Source: Candidatus Poribacteria bacterium
GTDB taxonomy: Bacteria; Poribacteria; WGA-4E; WGA-3G
Direction: 5' to 3'
DNA: 39,472 nt
Assembly: GCA_003635185.1 (NCBI GenBank)
Contig: PYJA01000033.1
Span: 1-39,472, forward strand
In this document: positions 17,544-25,107 of the stretch, piece after piece
Layout of the letters: the number at the start of each line of letters is the position of its first letter
How positions within the stretch are numbered: the stretch's first letter is position 1
Notes under the pieces: model-generated
What the model saw: only the letters and a program-made list of their open reading frames with translations
The model's database searches: none
Told to the model about the DNA's origin: nothing
Program-made: the position numbers and the translations under genes

Positions 17544-18008
17544 TCAATCAATTTCTGCGCCACATTTTGGACAATTATCACCCCAACTTAAACGTCTTCC
17601 TTCGCCACAAACGTGGCACGTTCCTTGAGGGTATTCATCCGGTTTTGCACGGCTGCCACCCTTTTTGTAGGTAACGATTAGCCACACCGTTTCGCCATCT
17701 TCTTCGTAACCATAAAATGGTCCTTCCTTTTTGCCATCATAAGATTTTCCCTCATGTTTAGGATAAGCACCTCTGGATCTGAGGTTCCCGTTTTCATGAT
17801 AAGTGATACAAGGACCTTCATATTTCCCATCACGGAAGGAGGCTTCACCCGACTTGTTCCCATTTTTGTGGTAATTGATCCAGGGCCCATCCTTTTCACC
17901 GTGAATGTAGTTACCTTCGCTTCGCTTTACACCATTCGCGTAATAGGTAATCCAATATCCGTGTTTTTTACCATCAACCATCTCACCCGTGTCAAGTTTA
18001 CTTGGCAT
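17544..18008 (-). CDS. MORN-repeat protein with C-terminal zinc ribbon (copy 3)
   Basis: The 154-residue paralogue is more diverged than copies 1 and 2. MORN repeats are GKKHGYWITYYANG, GEKDGPWINYHKNGN, GKYEGPCITYHENGN and GKKEGPFYGY; the zinc pairs are CHVC and CPKC. AAGAGGTG precedes the ATG. It starts 54 nt after the HhH gene at 18063-18518, mirroring the HhH-MORN pair at 19703/19211. So the two-gene unit was duplicated or is kept together by selection. Confidence 0.84.
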   Translation of the reverse strand: MPSKLDTGEMVDGKKHGYWITYYANGVKRSEGNYIHGEKDGPWINYHKNGNKSGEASFRDGKYEGPCITYHENGNLRSRGAYPKHEGKSYDGKKEGPFYGYEEDGETVWLIVTYKKGGSRAKPDEYPQGTCHVCGEGRRLSWGDNCPKCGAEID

Positions 18009-18062
18009 GATTCACCTCTTGTGTAGCGTAGTAAATGTATACCTGTATTCTTGGAATCACTA

Positions 18063-18518
18063 TTACAATTTTTCTTCAAGGTATTCCTCAAATTTTTCTA
18101 TCGTTTTCGGACCGATACCTTTGATCCCCTTTAGTTTACCTTCATCAATTGCTGTTCGGAGTGAAAGCAGGCTATCAATACCCACCTCCTGATACAGAAG
18201 TTTAATTGTTTTAGGACCGAGTCCGGGGATAGGTATAAGTTCAACAATTGTCTGTGGGACGTCACTTGCGTACTCCTGCAATTTTGAGCATGTCCCAGTT
18301 TCAACATATTCCGTGATGATGGTTGAGACTATATCGCCAACACCCGGAATTGCCTCTTGTAACTTTCCTTGAGATGCCAGTTCCGCCACAGACTCCTCCA
18401 TACGAGAAATTGTATACGCTAAACGAGGATAACGGGAAGCATGATCTTCTGGATAATCAGCTACAAGTAGAATCGTATTAAGTTCCATCAACTTCTGTGC
18501 AATTTCTTCGTTCGTCAT
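18063..18518 (-). CDS. stand-alone helix-hairpin-helix protein resembling the PolX N-terminus
   Basis: The 151-residue protein aligns by eye with the N-terminal 8-kDa/HhH part of family X DNA polymerases. It has a helical start with YPRLAYTISRMEESVAEL, a first HhH (IPGVGDIVSTIITEYV) and a second (IPIPGLGPKTIKLLYQEVGI). A third HhH, IKGIGPKTIEKFEEYL, follows. The palm domain with catalytic aspartates and the PHP domain are absent, so it cannot polymerise. A DNA-binding role is likely. AGAGGAAA precedes the ATG. It lies upstream of MORN copy 3 and downstream of the ankyrin gene, all on one strand. Confidence 0.82.
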   Translation of the reverse strand: MTNEEIAQKLMELNTILLVADYPEDHASRYPRLAYTISRMEESVAELASQGKLQEAIPGVGDIVSTIITEYVETGTCSKLQEYASDVPQTIVELIPIPGLGPKTIKLLYQEVGIDSLLSLRTAIDEGKLKGIKGIGPKTIEKFEEYLEEKL

Positions 18519-18564
18519 TATTCAGTTTCCTCTCTATTATTTATTTTGAATCTATATCGGATTG

Positions 18565-19185
18565 TCACTTATCTTCGAAATGAAGAATATTAAGAATTGC
18601 TTCAGGTCGTTCTTTCTGAACAGCAAAATCATAGGGACTCATCCCAGAAAAGTTGCGAATTGTTATGTCTGCGTCATAACTAATCAGAAATCGAATAACA
18701 CCAACTGACGCTAAAGCAGCAGCAATATGCAGCGGGGTTTCTCCATCCATCGGTCCGAACTCCAATTCGGATTCCCCTTTTTTCGCATGCTTATTTACTT
18801 CAGCACCATGCTCAATCAACATATCTATTGCGCTGAGTTGGTTCGCTTCCGCAGCGTTGTGTAAAGGTGTCTCACCGCCTTTCGGCATGGCATGATTGAC
18901 ATCTGCACCGACATGAATTAAGTACTCACAGAACCTTAACTCACCATCTCTTGCAGCGAAACTTAACAGGACACCTTCTGAAAAAGCATCGTGATTGACA
19001 TTGCCGCCCTGTTCTATCAGATATTTAGCAATATCTACGTTTCTTTCAAAATATGCCCACATGAAAGGTGGAATCCAGCTGTAATTGGGATCTGCTCCGC
19101 TCTCTACAAGTTCTCTGACCTGTGCCATATCACCAGCTTTTGCTGCTTCAATTAAACTTTCGCCTAATACTTTCTTATTTTTCAT
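18565..19185 (-). CDS. ankyrin-repeat protein
   Basis: The 206-residue protein has about five ankyrin repeats (AAKAGDMAQVRELVESGADP; YLIEQGGNVNHDAF; GGETPLHNAAEANQLSAIDM; DGETPLHIAAALASVGVIRF; NFSGMSPYDFAVQKERPEAI). There is no signal peptide, so it is probably cytoplasmic and protein-binding. The ATG at 19185 follows GGAG at 6-nt spacing. A longer frame from 19248 overlaps the MORN copy 4 coding end and lacks a ribosome site. It lies between the two HhH-MORN pairs. Confidence 0.87.
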   Translation of the reverse strand: MKNKKVLGESLIEAAKAGDMAQVRELVESGADPNYSWIPPFMWAYFERNVDIAKYLIEQGGNVNHDAFSEGVLLSFAARDGELRFCEYLIHVGADVNHAMPKGGETPLHNAAEANQLSAIDMLIEHGAEVNKHAKKGESELEFGPMDGETPLHIAAALASVGVIRFLISYDADITIRNFSGMSPYDFAVQKERPEAILNILHFEDK

Positions 19186-19210
19186 TTTTTCTCCATTGTA
19201 GAATCCTATA

Positions 19211-19675
19211 CTAATCAGTCTCTGCGCCACACTGTGGGCAACTATCACCCCATTTTAGACGTTTCGTCTCGCCGCAACCGTGGCACGTTCCGAGTGGATA
19301 TTCATCGGGTTTTGCGCGGGCACCACCTTTCTTATAGGTAATGATACGCCACACAGTTTCTCCATCGTCTTCGTACCATTGCCATGCCCCTTCCTTTTTA
19401 CCATCATAAGATTTGCCTTCATGTTTAGGATAAGTCCCAATCATTCCGATGTTCCCATTTTCATGATAGGAGGTATAAGTGCCTTCATGTTTATTATCAC
19501 GGAAAAAGGCTTCAACATAGATGTTGCCATTCTTGTGATACTGAAGCCAAGGTCCGTCCTTTTTGCCATGGATATAGTTGCCTTCGCTGCGTTTTATTCC
19601 ATTCGCGTAGTAGGTAATCCAATATCCATGTTTTTTACCATCAACCATTTCACCGGTTGTGCGTGAATTTGCCAT
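19211..19675 (-). CDS. MORN-repeat protein with C-terminal zinc ribbon (copy 4)
   Basis: The fourth 154-residue paralogue: GKKHGYWITYYANG, GKKDGPWLQYHKNGN, NKHEGTYTSYHENGN and GKKEGAWQWYEDDGE, with zinc pairs CHGC and CPQC. All four copies have the same length and an invariant RAKPDE linker before the ribbon, so length and fold are under constraint. It begins 27 nt after the HhH gene at 19703-20209. Confidence 0.84.
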   Translation of the reverse strand: MANSRTTGEMVDGKKHGYWITYYANGIKRSEGNYIHGKKDGPWLQYHKNGNIYVEAFFRDNKHEGTYTSYHENGNIGMIGTYPKHEGKSYDGKKEGAWQWYEDDGETVWRIITYKKGGARAKPDEYPLGTCHGCGETKRLKWGDSCPQCGAETD

Positions 19676-19702
19676 AATCTACACCCATTTGCAAAATACC
19701 TA

Positions 19703-20209
19703 CTACAAATTCGCGTCAAGGTATTCCTCAATTTTGTCTAACGTTTTCTTGCCTATACCTTTGAATCCTTTGAGTTTACCCTCATCAATTGCTGTTCGGA
19801 GGGAGGCAAGACTATCAACTTCAATATCCTCATATAACCGTTTTATTGTTTTTGCGCCAAGCCCAGGGATAAGGACAAGTTCACCAACTGTCTGCGGAAT
19901 GTCACCTGCGTAGTCCTGTATTTTTGAGCATGTTCCAGTTTGTAGATATTCAGTGATGATAGTCTCAACTATTTCACCAACTCCACCAATTTCTTCTATC
20001 AACCGTCCTTGTTCAACAAGATCCGCGACGGATTCTGGAAAACGGGAGATAGAATGTGCCAAACGAGGATAGCGCGATGCATGATCTTCTGGATAGTCGG
20101 CAATAATTAGAAAGGTGTGAAGTTCCAATAGTCTTAACGCTATTTCATCGTTGACGCGCCATCGGGTGCGTCCCTTTTCGTCTGTGTAAGATTCATTACT
20201 ATTGTGCAT
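19703..20209 (-). CDS. stand-alone helix-hairpin-helix protein resembling the PolX N-terminus (paralogue)
   Basis: The 168-residue paralogue of 18063-18518 shares the ADYPEDHASRYPRLA core, three HhH motifs (IGGVGEIVETIITEYL; LIPGLGAKTIKRLYEDI; FKGIGKKTLDKIEEYL) and TAIDEGKLKG. It has an extra 15-residue N-terminus. AAGGTGG precedes the ATG, which overlaps the end of the beta-propeller-like gene by 11 nt. No polymerase catalytic residues are present. The coupled HhH-MORN order suggests a shared job, perhaps DNA-linked, but nothing shows what it is. Confidence 0.82.
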   Translation of the reverse strand: MHNSNESYTDEKGRTRWRVNDEIALRLLELHTFLIIADYPEDHASRYPRLAHSISRFPESVADLVEQGRLIEEIGGVGEIVETIITEYLQTGTCSKIQDYAGDIPQTVGELVLIPGLGAKTIKRLYEDIEVDSLASLRTAIDEGKLKGFKGIGKKTLDKIEEYLDANL

Positions 20210-21350
20210 CTTTTTTCCACCTTAAAATCTTAATTGTGGTATCCCACAACGCAACTGCCAAATACTCACCGTTGGGTGAGAAGGCTAACGCTTGGATACC
20301 AGTTGAGTAGGTTGCCCAAATTACTGATTTAGTTTCAAGTATCTTTGAAATCCGATAGGGAATTCCCCATACCCGAAGATTACCTTTCTCATCACCAGAG
20401 GCGAGGTAGTACATACGAAGGTAACCTTTCGTTTTCAGGTTTGCATGCATTTCATCCGTAGTTAAGTTATAATTGATTGGTGCAAAAGCAAGTGCGCGCG
20501 TCCAATAAGCTTCAAATCCAGATTTATTAAGAAGTTGTCTACCGGTGTGCATTTCCCAGACGCGAATTCCAGATTTACCATTGAGTTGTGTGTCAACAGC
20601 AAGCATCTGGCTGCCATCTGAAAATATTAGGTTCCACATACCAAGGATTTCACTTGTGTCAAAAATATGTTCAGGTTGCTTTGCAAAGTCTGTCCAAACC
20701 TCAATAATTGTACGATGTCCTTCATCATCTTGGTATGTTCCTTCTGCCGCAGCAAGATATGCATGCCTTGATGAAATAACTATACCGTTCCGTACAGGTA
20801 ATTGTGTTTTCAAATTATAAATTTTCCAAGGAGTCATTTCTATCTTGGTCTTACCATTTTTCCCAGAAATAATTCCTGCGTATAAAAAACGCCATATTTC
20901 AATTTCATTATCACCTTCTGTCAATGCTGCAAGATAGCTTTCTGGTGAAAAATAGCCGATCTCATACTGCCCATCCATCTCATCTCTCATTTTCCCAATC
21001 TGAATCTTATTACCATTTTTTACGTCTATAACAGAGATTCCACCATTCTCTTTTGGGACTAAGAGATAATTCAATCTCTGAGTGTAAGCAGACCATTGAT
21101 CTTCTCCAACAGTGTAAATCACGCGTTTTTGACGGTTTTGAAGGTCCCATTCGACTATGCTGCCACCTATTTCATGTGCAATTAACTTTGTGTTGTCTTT
21201 ATTGAAAGTTATACGGCTTGCAACGTTAGGCAATAATTTATCAAGTCGTGGGTTCTGTTCTTCACCAAGTTGAAAGGCGAACTCCAACGATGCCCCATGA
21301 GCTGACAAGCATATTAGACTAAGAAGAATAAGTAGAACGATTTTTTTCAT
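20199..21350 (-). CDS. secreted WD40/beta-propeller-like protein
   Basis: The 383-residue protein has a clear signal peptide (MKKIVLLILLSLICLSAHG) starting at 21350. The frame is open upstream to 21449, but that part overlaps repeat DNA and is not signal-like. Repeated beta-strand units include IVEWDLQNRQKRVIY, ISVIDVKNGNKIQIG, IEIWRFLYAG, IRVWEMHTGRQL, LRVWGIPYRI, and the clear WD-type ending ALAFSPNGEYLAVALWDTTIKILRW. This suggests a six- or seven-bladed propeller in the periplasm, probably for protein binding. The HhH gene overlaps its stop. Confidence 0.8.
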   Translation of the reverse strand: MKKIVLLILLSLICLSAHGASLEFAFQLGEEQNPRLDKLLPNVASRITFNKDNTKLIAHEIGGSIVEWDLQNRQKRVIYTVGEDQWSAYTQRLNYLLVPKENGGISVIDVKNGNKIQIGKMRDEMDGQYEIGYFSPESYLAALTEGDNEIEIWRFLYAGIISGKNGKTKIEMTPWKIYNLKTQLPVRNGIVISSRHAYLAAAEGTYQDDEGHRTIIEVWTDFAKQPEHIFDTSEILGMWNLIFSDGSQMLAVDTQLNGKSGIRVWEMHTGRQLLNKSGFEAYWTRALAFAPINYNLTTDEMHANLKTKGYLRMYYLASGDEKGNLRVWGIPYRISKILETKSVIWATYSTGIQALAFSPNGEYLAVALWDTTIKILRWKKDAQ

Positions 21351-21366
21351 TTGACAAAAGTAGAGT

Positions 21367-21450
21367 AGAGGCTTTAAACCTCGCCTAACAATATAGGAGA
21401 TTTTAGAATTACTTGGACATTCTGCATCGGCGAGGTTGGGAAATCTCACC
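21367..21450. repeat. inverted-repeat element with GGCGAGGTT arms
   Basis: GAGGCTTTAAACCTCGCC faces GGCGAGGTTGGGAAATCTC about 50 bp away. The arms resemble the palindromes at 24541 and 38940. The element separates the beta-propeller-like gene from the nuclease pseudogene and may supply the nuclease's last codons. Confidence 0.55.
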
Positions 21451-22147
21451 TACCGGGATGCGAAGCTGTTTGTAGTTGTTGACTAAAAATTTGGGTCGCA
21501 ATAAGAGCAGCGTCTGGAACTTTACGGATATTTACCGTGATTTTTTCGCGTCTCGGACTGCCATCGGCATTTCTAAAACCTTTCTGGAATGAACCACAAC
21601 ATTGACTGAGTGTTTCTATATCAAAACAGATAAAGTGGATTTCTGACAAAACAAACTCAGTTTTACGTCTTCGTGACATTGCTCCTCTGTTTATTCGGTT
21701 TACCTCATATTTACTGATTCCCTCTTTCAATTCATCATGTCATTTTTTGAAGGTTCTTTCTTCATCATTGTACTCTACTTCACCTATTGCAAGGATAACA
21801 CCATAGTACCCGTGATCGTTTATCGTGTTTACGATTGCCTCCGCATCATTCGTAATGACCGTATGGTTTGTCGTATTGGCTGCATGTGCCTTGAAGTCCC
21901 ATGAGATACTACTAAAAGCATCAAATTCAGTATTGCCATACTTTTTTCCGGGCATATCAATGATGTTAGCAAAATTTTTTTGACACAAAAATTCAAAGTA
22001 AAATCCCATCCATTCCATTTGCCTCCACTGCTTTGATCCTGCCTCTTTCATTTCTATAATAGAGTTTCTTCCATCCCAAATTTTGGGTATATTTCGCGAG
22101 GCAATTTGTAATTTTTTAACTGTATCCACTATCTTTTTATCTAACAT
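21446..22147 (-). pseudogene. type II restriction endonuclease with in-frame TGA
   Basis: One frame runs 22147-21446, broken only by a TGA at 21740-21742. The first part (135 codons) has EFDAFSSISWDFKAHA, a likely PD-(D/E)XK site (D then D-x-K). The second part (HDELKEGISKYE, INRGAMSRRRKTEFVLSEIHFICFD) continues in the same frame with no shift and reads like the C-terminal half of such nucleases. The stop falls in KK-stop-HDEL, where TGG (Trp) would be one base away. It starts 7 nt after the methylase stop with GAGGAAG upstream. Truncation leaves the motif but loses about 40% of the protein, so the enzyme is probably inactive. A TTG at 21730 could only give a fragment. Confidence 0.8.
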
Positions 22148-22153
22148 GATATA

Positions 22154-23011
22154 TTATTCTTCCTCATTGAACAAATTCCATGAGGGTTCATCTTCGGTTT
22201 TATAAATTAGATATTTTCCAGACTCAAGGCGTTCACGAGCAAATTCATAATACGCTGGCACAATTTCAAATCCTATGTAGTGCCGCCCCTTCATTTTGCT
22301 GACGACAGCTACCTGGCCAGAACCGAGAAACGGATCTAAAACAAGATCCTCTTTTTGGCTGGAATAATCAAGTATTTTTCCAATGAGTTCAGCTGGCAAT
22401 TTAGTTGGTGTTTTCACGGCACCTTGCCAATATTCCCTATTGATTTCCCAAACATCTTCCTTGTCTTTGTAGTGTGCGGATCCACCGTTTTCAGTTTTTG
22501 TGTCTTTATCAAAACGACAGTAGGGATAGAATTGCCGTTTTTTATCGTTTTTACATAAAAAAAGACAGTGGTAGTGGGAAGTTACGTATTTACGCTTGGT
22601 AACGACTCCAAACTGATATTTCCAAATGAGGTGATTGACTGTCGTAAGTTTACACTCATCAATTGCAATCAAGAGATCTTTTAGATAATTCCAACCTGAG
22701 AAGATATACATGCTGCCCGAATCTTTTAGCACTCTTGTTGCCTCTGAAAGCCACTCAAGTGTAAAGGCGAGATAGTTAATCCCATCAATTTCATTATAAC
22801 CTTGAAGAACGCGATTTCCTGTACGATTATAGTTGTTTCGAGTAGCCTTAAAGTCAATAGCAAAAGGTGGATCTGTTATGACAAGATCAACACATTCAGG
22901 TGGCATTTCGGACATCAAGTCAATGCAGTCCCCAAGTTTGATAATATCAATACATTCGGAATGTGTGATACTCACTACGGCTAAAGCCGTGTGCTTCTTT
23001 GAAACACACAA
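22154..23011 (-). CDS. DNA methyltransferase of a type II RM system (5' end altered by TnpB element)
   Basis: This site-specific N4-cytosine/N6-adenine methyltransferase of beta-type order has DLVITDPPFAIDF (motif IV) near the N-terminus and VLDPFLGSGQVAVVSKMKG plus YIGFEI (motif I region) near the C-terminus. It is otherwise intact (about 280 residues). The first 13 or so codons of the open frame (CVSKKHTALAVV) are encoded by the right end of the TnpB element, including its terminal hairpin. The native start is lost or lies in HSECIDII, where no ATG is seen. Translation must begin at a non-ATG codon (TTG 23011, GTG 22975) or fails. It is followed by the broken nuclease gene. Confidence 0.8.
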   Translation of the reverse strand: MCVSKKHTALAVVSITHSECIDIIKLGDCIDLMSEMPPECVDLVITDPPFAIDFKATRNNYNRTGNRVLQGYNEIDGINYLAFTLEWLSEATRVLKDSGSMYIFSGWNYLKDLLIAIDECKLTTVNHLIWKYQFGVVTKRKYVTSHYHCLFLCKNDKKRQFYPYCRFDKDTKTENGGSAHYKDKEDVWEINREYWQGAVKTPTKLPAELIGKILDYSSQKEDLVLDPFLGSGQVAVVSKMKGRHYIGFEIVPAYYEFARERLESGKYLIYKTEDEPSWNLFNEEE

Positions 23012-23160
23012 CTCTCCTGTGTGATTCCTGCTTCCATCTCTCGTGCCTCTTTCCCGAACTGTGTGAGGTCTTATTTGGGCTCCACAGGCGTTTAGACTCT
23101 CTGTCTATCCGACAACGAGGTGGCTTAGGTTGATTGCAGCGTTGACATCTCTATCTATAG
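22973..23160 (-). ncRNA. candidate omega (guide) RNA of TnpB
   Basis: In this group the element's right end is transcribed with the 3' part of tnpB and folds into the guide scaffold; the guide is the host sequence just past the right end. Here the scaffold would end at the hairpin 22973-22991. The guide would be methylase sequence running from about 22970 downward, beginning near ATCACACATTCCG. Position and borders are inferred from the family, not from a transcript. Confidence 0.5.
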
Positions 23161-24181
23161 AAACATCACATTGACTGCAATGATATGTTCTCTCTGAAAG
23201 TGTCAAATCGTCTTTCTTGTGTCCGCAACGGCTACACGTTTTGCTACTTGCAAAGAATTGGGCTGCTTCTGTGATAGATATGCCCCGTGCTTCTGCTTTC
23301 GTCTTAAGTTTAGAGAGAAATCCACCTAACGCACTATCTGATAACGCTTTCGCAAGTTTCCTATTCTTGAGCATATTCGTTATCTTAAGTGTTTCTATGC
23401 CAATAGCACTTGCACGATTGACAATCTCTGTCGTTGCTTTGTGGTGTGCATCGGTTCGGATACAAGCAATGCGGTAGTGGATACGTTCTAATCTGTGTTT
23501 CTGCTTAAACCAATTCTTAGACTTAAACACTTTTCTGCTCAACTTGCGCTGTTCTCGTCTCAGTTTTCTCTCATAGCGTTTCAGGGGTCTCGGGTTATCA
23601 TATTTCGTGCCATTACTCAAGGTGGCCAGTGTGTTAATGCCTACGTCTATACCGATAACAGGGTGTGTTGAGGTGTCAACAACTTCGGTGTCCTCTGTTT
23701 CCACGGTGATAGATGCAAACCAACGATGGGCTGTCCTTGAGATCGTTACCTGGATAATCTTGCCAACAAAACGTAACGCTTCACGCATCTTTATCCACCC
23801 TATCTTGGGTAATCTAATACGTTTGTCTTCAACTCGCACGGATTGCTCGTCTGTTGTCCAACTCTGTTTGTGTCCACGCCCTTTGAACTTTGGAAACTTC
23901 ACACGCTTAGATACCCAATTTGTAATCGCTTGCCCCAGATGCTTGATAGCATATAACGCAGCACGCTGATCTTGGGAACGTGTCCAATCATAACGCTTTT
24001 TTGTCTTATTAAAATTATCATTGAGCGTTTGCCACGACTGAAAGTTATCATGCTCTAAGCCTGCCTTGAAATCGGATAACGCATGGTTATAGGCAAAGCG
24101 CGCATACCCACATTGAGAAGCAAACCAGCGTCTTTCTCTAAATGTTGGGGCTAATGCGATTTTATGGGTTTTGTAGGGCAT
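23105..24181 (-). CDS. tnpB: TnpB, RNA-guided nuclease of the IS605/IS1341 group
   Basis: The 358-residue protein has an N-terminal wedge/REC region (RFAYNHALSDFK), then a RuvC nuclease with complete acidic triad: Asp179 (IGIDVGINTLA), Glu263 (IGIETLKI) and Asp345 (DRDVNAAINL). A four-cysteine zinc finger (CSRCG at 316-319, CSQC at 335-338) lies between the last two. The ATG at 24181 follows GGAG at 7 nt; a frame from 24211 has no better site. TnpB cuts DNA guided by an omega RNA from the element's right end and helps the element persist. Nothing looks broken. Confidence 0.93.
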   Translation of the reverse strand: MPYKTHKIALAPTFRERRWFASQCGYARFAYNHALSDFKAGLEHDNFQSWQTLNDNFNKTKKRYDWTRSQDQRAALYAIKHLGQAITNWVSKRVKFPKFKGRGHKQSWTTDEQSVRVEDKRIRLPKIGWIKMREALRFVGKIIQVTISRTAHRWFASITVETEDTEVVDTSTHPVIGIDVGINTLATLSNGTKYDNPRPLKRYERKLRREQRKLSRKVFKSKNWFKQKHRLERIHYRIACIRTDAHHKATTEIVNRASAIGIETLKITNMLKNRKLAKALSDSALGGFLSKLKTKAEARGISITEAAQFFASSKTCSRCGHKKDDLTLSERTYHCSQCDVSIDRDVNAAINLSHLVVG

Positions 24182-24308
24182 ATCTGACTCCTGTCCGTTT
24201 CTGACTCCCATTATTAGTGGTGTGACGGACCTAATAAATCCGCCACAGAGTCAGTTCTATAAGGATACCACAAAAAATCTCCGAATGTCAAGCGTTTTTG
24301 GACCCGGG

Positions 24309-24338
24309 GAATGCCTTAATGGCATTCATACCGTTGAT
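24309..24338 (-). repeat. conserved hairpin motif, locus B (left end of TnpB element)
   Basis: Read on the minus strand it is AAATCAACGGTATGAATGCC, loop ATTAA, GGCATTCCCCGGG. It is the same motif as at 17162 and 25010. The adjacent AAGCC-TTTA-GGCTT hairpin occurs only here. Confidence 0.75.
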
Positions 24339-24499
24339 TTGAAGCCTAAAGGCTTGGGATTGCCAGAGAAGTCCCTTCATAACTCAATTATATCACGATT
24401 ATACATAATTCGCAATATCCAAACTGAAGGGGACAGGGTTATTTAGTTTTTGGTTTTTCTTGCGAATTTTTAACACTTGCTATATACCTCAGAACGGTA

Positions 24500-24647
24500 G
24501 GTGCGGTTTCATGAAGATTAAAAAATAAATTGGATAATGTGGCGAGGTTAGGAAACCTCGCCAGCAAAGATGTACACCTGCTGCTGGCAAGGTTTCCTAA
24601 CCTTGTCAATTACCGAAATATTTATTTAAACTTCATCTAACCGCACC
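24500..24647. repeat. 148-bp inverted-repeat element with GGTGCGGTT ends
   Basis: GGTGCGGTTTCATGAAGATT pairs with a right end whose reverse complement begins GGTGCGGTTAGATGAAG. Inside, two palindromes of the GGCGAGGTTAGGAAACCTCG type face each other at 24541-24610. It is non-coding. Confidence 0.75.
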
Positions 24648-24691
24648 GAATTTGGATCAAAAATCTTCTATCGACTTTCCCTGTAGGATGC

Positions 24692-24712
24692 GGTGCGGTT
24701 GGAAACCGCACC
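24692..24712. repeat. GGTGCGGTT-GGA-AACCGCACC palindrome
   Basis: This REP-like near-perfect hairpin is extended outward by GTAG/CTAC. The same arm occurs at 2619 and at the ends of the 148-bp element. Confidence 0.7.
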
Positions 24713-24782
24713 TACCGCCCTTGGATATTAACTTTTAGTAAACCTCAATAACGGAAAACTCTTAAAACTGAATAACCCTGTG

Positions 24783-25088
24783 AAGGGGAGTAAAGTTTTT
24801 GTCATGTGTGTTGTCTGAATCGCGGATTATCGCGGATGACACCAAAATAAGCAAGCGTTTGTTCCATAAACTTCCAGTTTGTGCTATCCCCAAAGCGCAA
24901 TCTGGAAGAGGACGGGACAGAAACGGACTATCGGACGAGGAACATCGCCCAGACGAAAAACAACTTGGCATCTCCAGGCATATAATCCGCGCAATCGGTG
25001 AAATCCGGGGAATGCCTAAATGGCATTCATACCGTTGATTTGGCGATAATCCGTGATTCAGACAGATAATTGACAAAACTTTACACAC
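24783..25088. mobile_element. 306-bp inverted-repeat element (TGTCTGAATCGCGG family)
   Basis: The two arms are about 45 bp and imperfect: left GGGGAGTAAAGTTTTTGTCA, then TTGTCTGAATCGCGGATTATC; right, reversed, GGGTGTGTAAAGTTTTGTCA, then CTGTCTGAATCACGGATTAT. The conserved hairpin motif (25010-25041) sits inside near the right arm. Related arms are at 6454 and 39034. No open frame is supported. Confidence 0.75.
25010..25039 (-). repeat. conserved hairpin motif, locus C
   Basis: On the minus strand it is AAATCAACGGTATGAATGCC, loop ATTTA, GGCATTCCCCGG. No tnpB is attached. Confidence 0.75.
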
Positions 25089-25107
25089 CCGCTGCATTTT
25101 GATTTTC

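Larger units (their letters stand above)
22970..24372 (-). mobile_element. IS200/IS605-group (IS1341-type) element with tnpB only
   Basis: An intact tnpB is flanked by the hairpins usual for this group. On the right end (22973-22991) CACGGCTTTAGCCGTAGTG forms the terminal stem-loop just after tnpB. On the left end are AAGCC-TTTA-GGCTT (24342-24355) and GAATGCC/GGCATTC (24309-24327). No TnpA (Y1 transposase) is present, so it relies on one in trans. The ends are not defined to the base. The right end sits inside the methylase 5' region. Confidence 0.78.
24432..24783. mobile_element. MITE-like element with ACAGGGTTATT ends, carrying a nested repeat
   Basis: The left end ACAGGGTTATTTAGTTTT (from 24432) faces AAAACTGAATAACCCTGT (to about 24782). 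The same end sequence closes the IS3-type remnant at 7134, so it is probably a deletion derivative of that family. The interior is non-coding and contains the separate repeats at 24500-24647 and 24692-24712. Confidence 0.65.

Noticed and set aside
17350-17547. 65-codon frame on the minus strand after MORN copy 3
   Set aside because: It starts at a TTG overlapping the stop of MORN copy 3 and its residues show no domain; no support beyond openness.
21740-21742. TGA read as Trp (recoded genetic code)
   Set aside because: Other genes in the window end normally at TGA, such as the MFS gene and the epimerase; one nonsense change in a decayed nuclease is simpler.
24540-24612. CRISPR-like short repeats
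   Set aside because: The GGCGAGGTT and GGCAAGGTT copies are inverted pairs, not evenly spaced direct repeats, and there is no cas gene.
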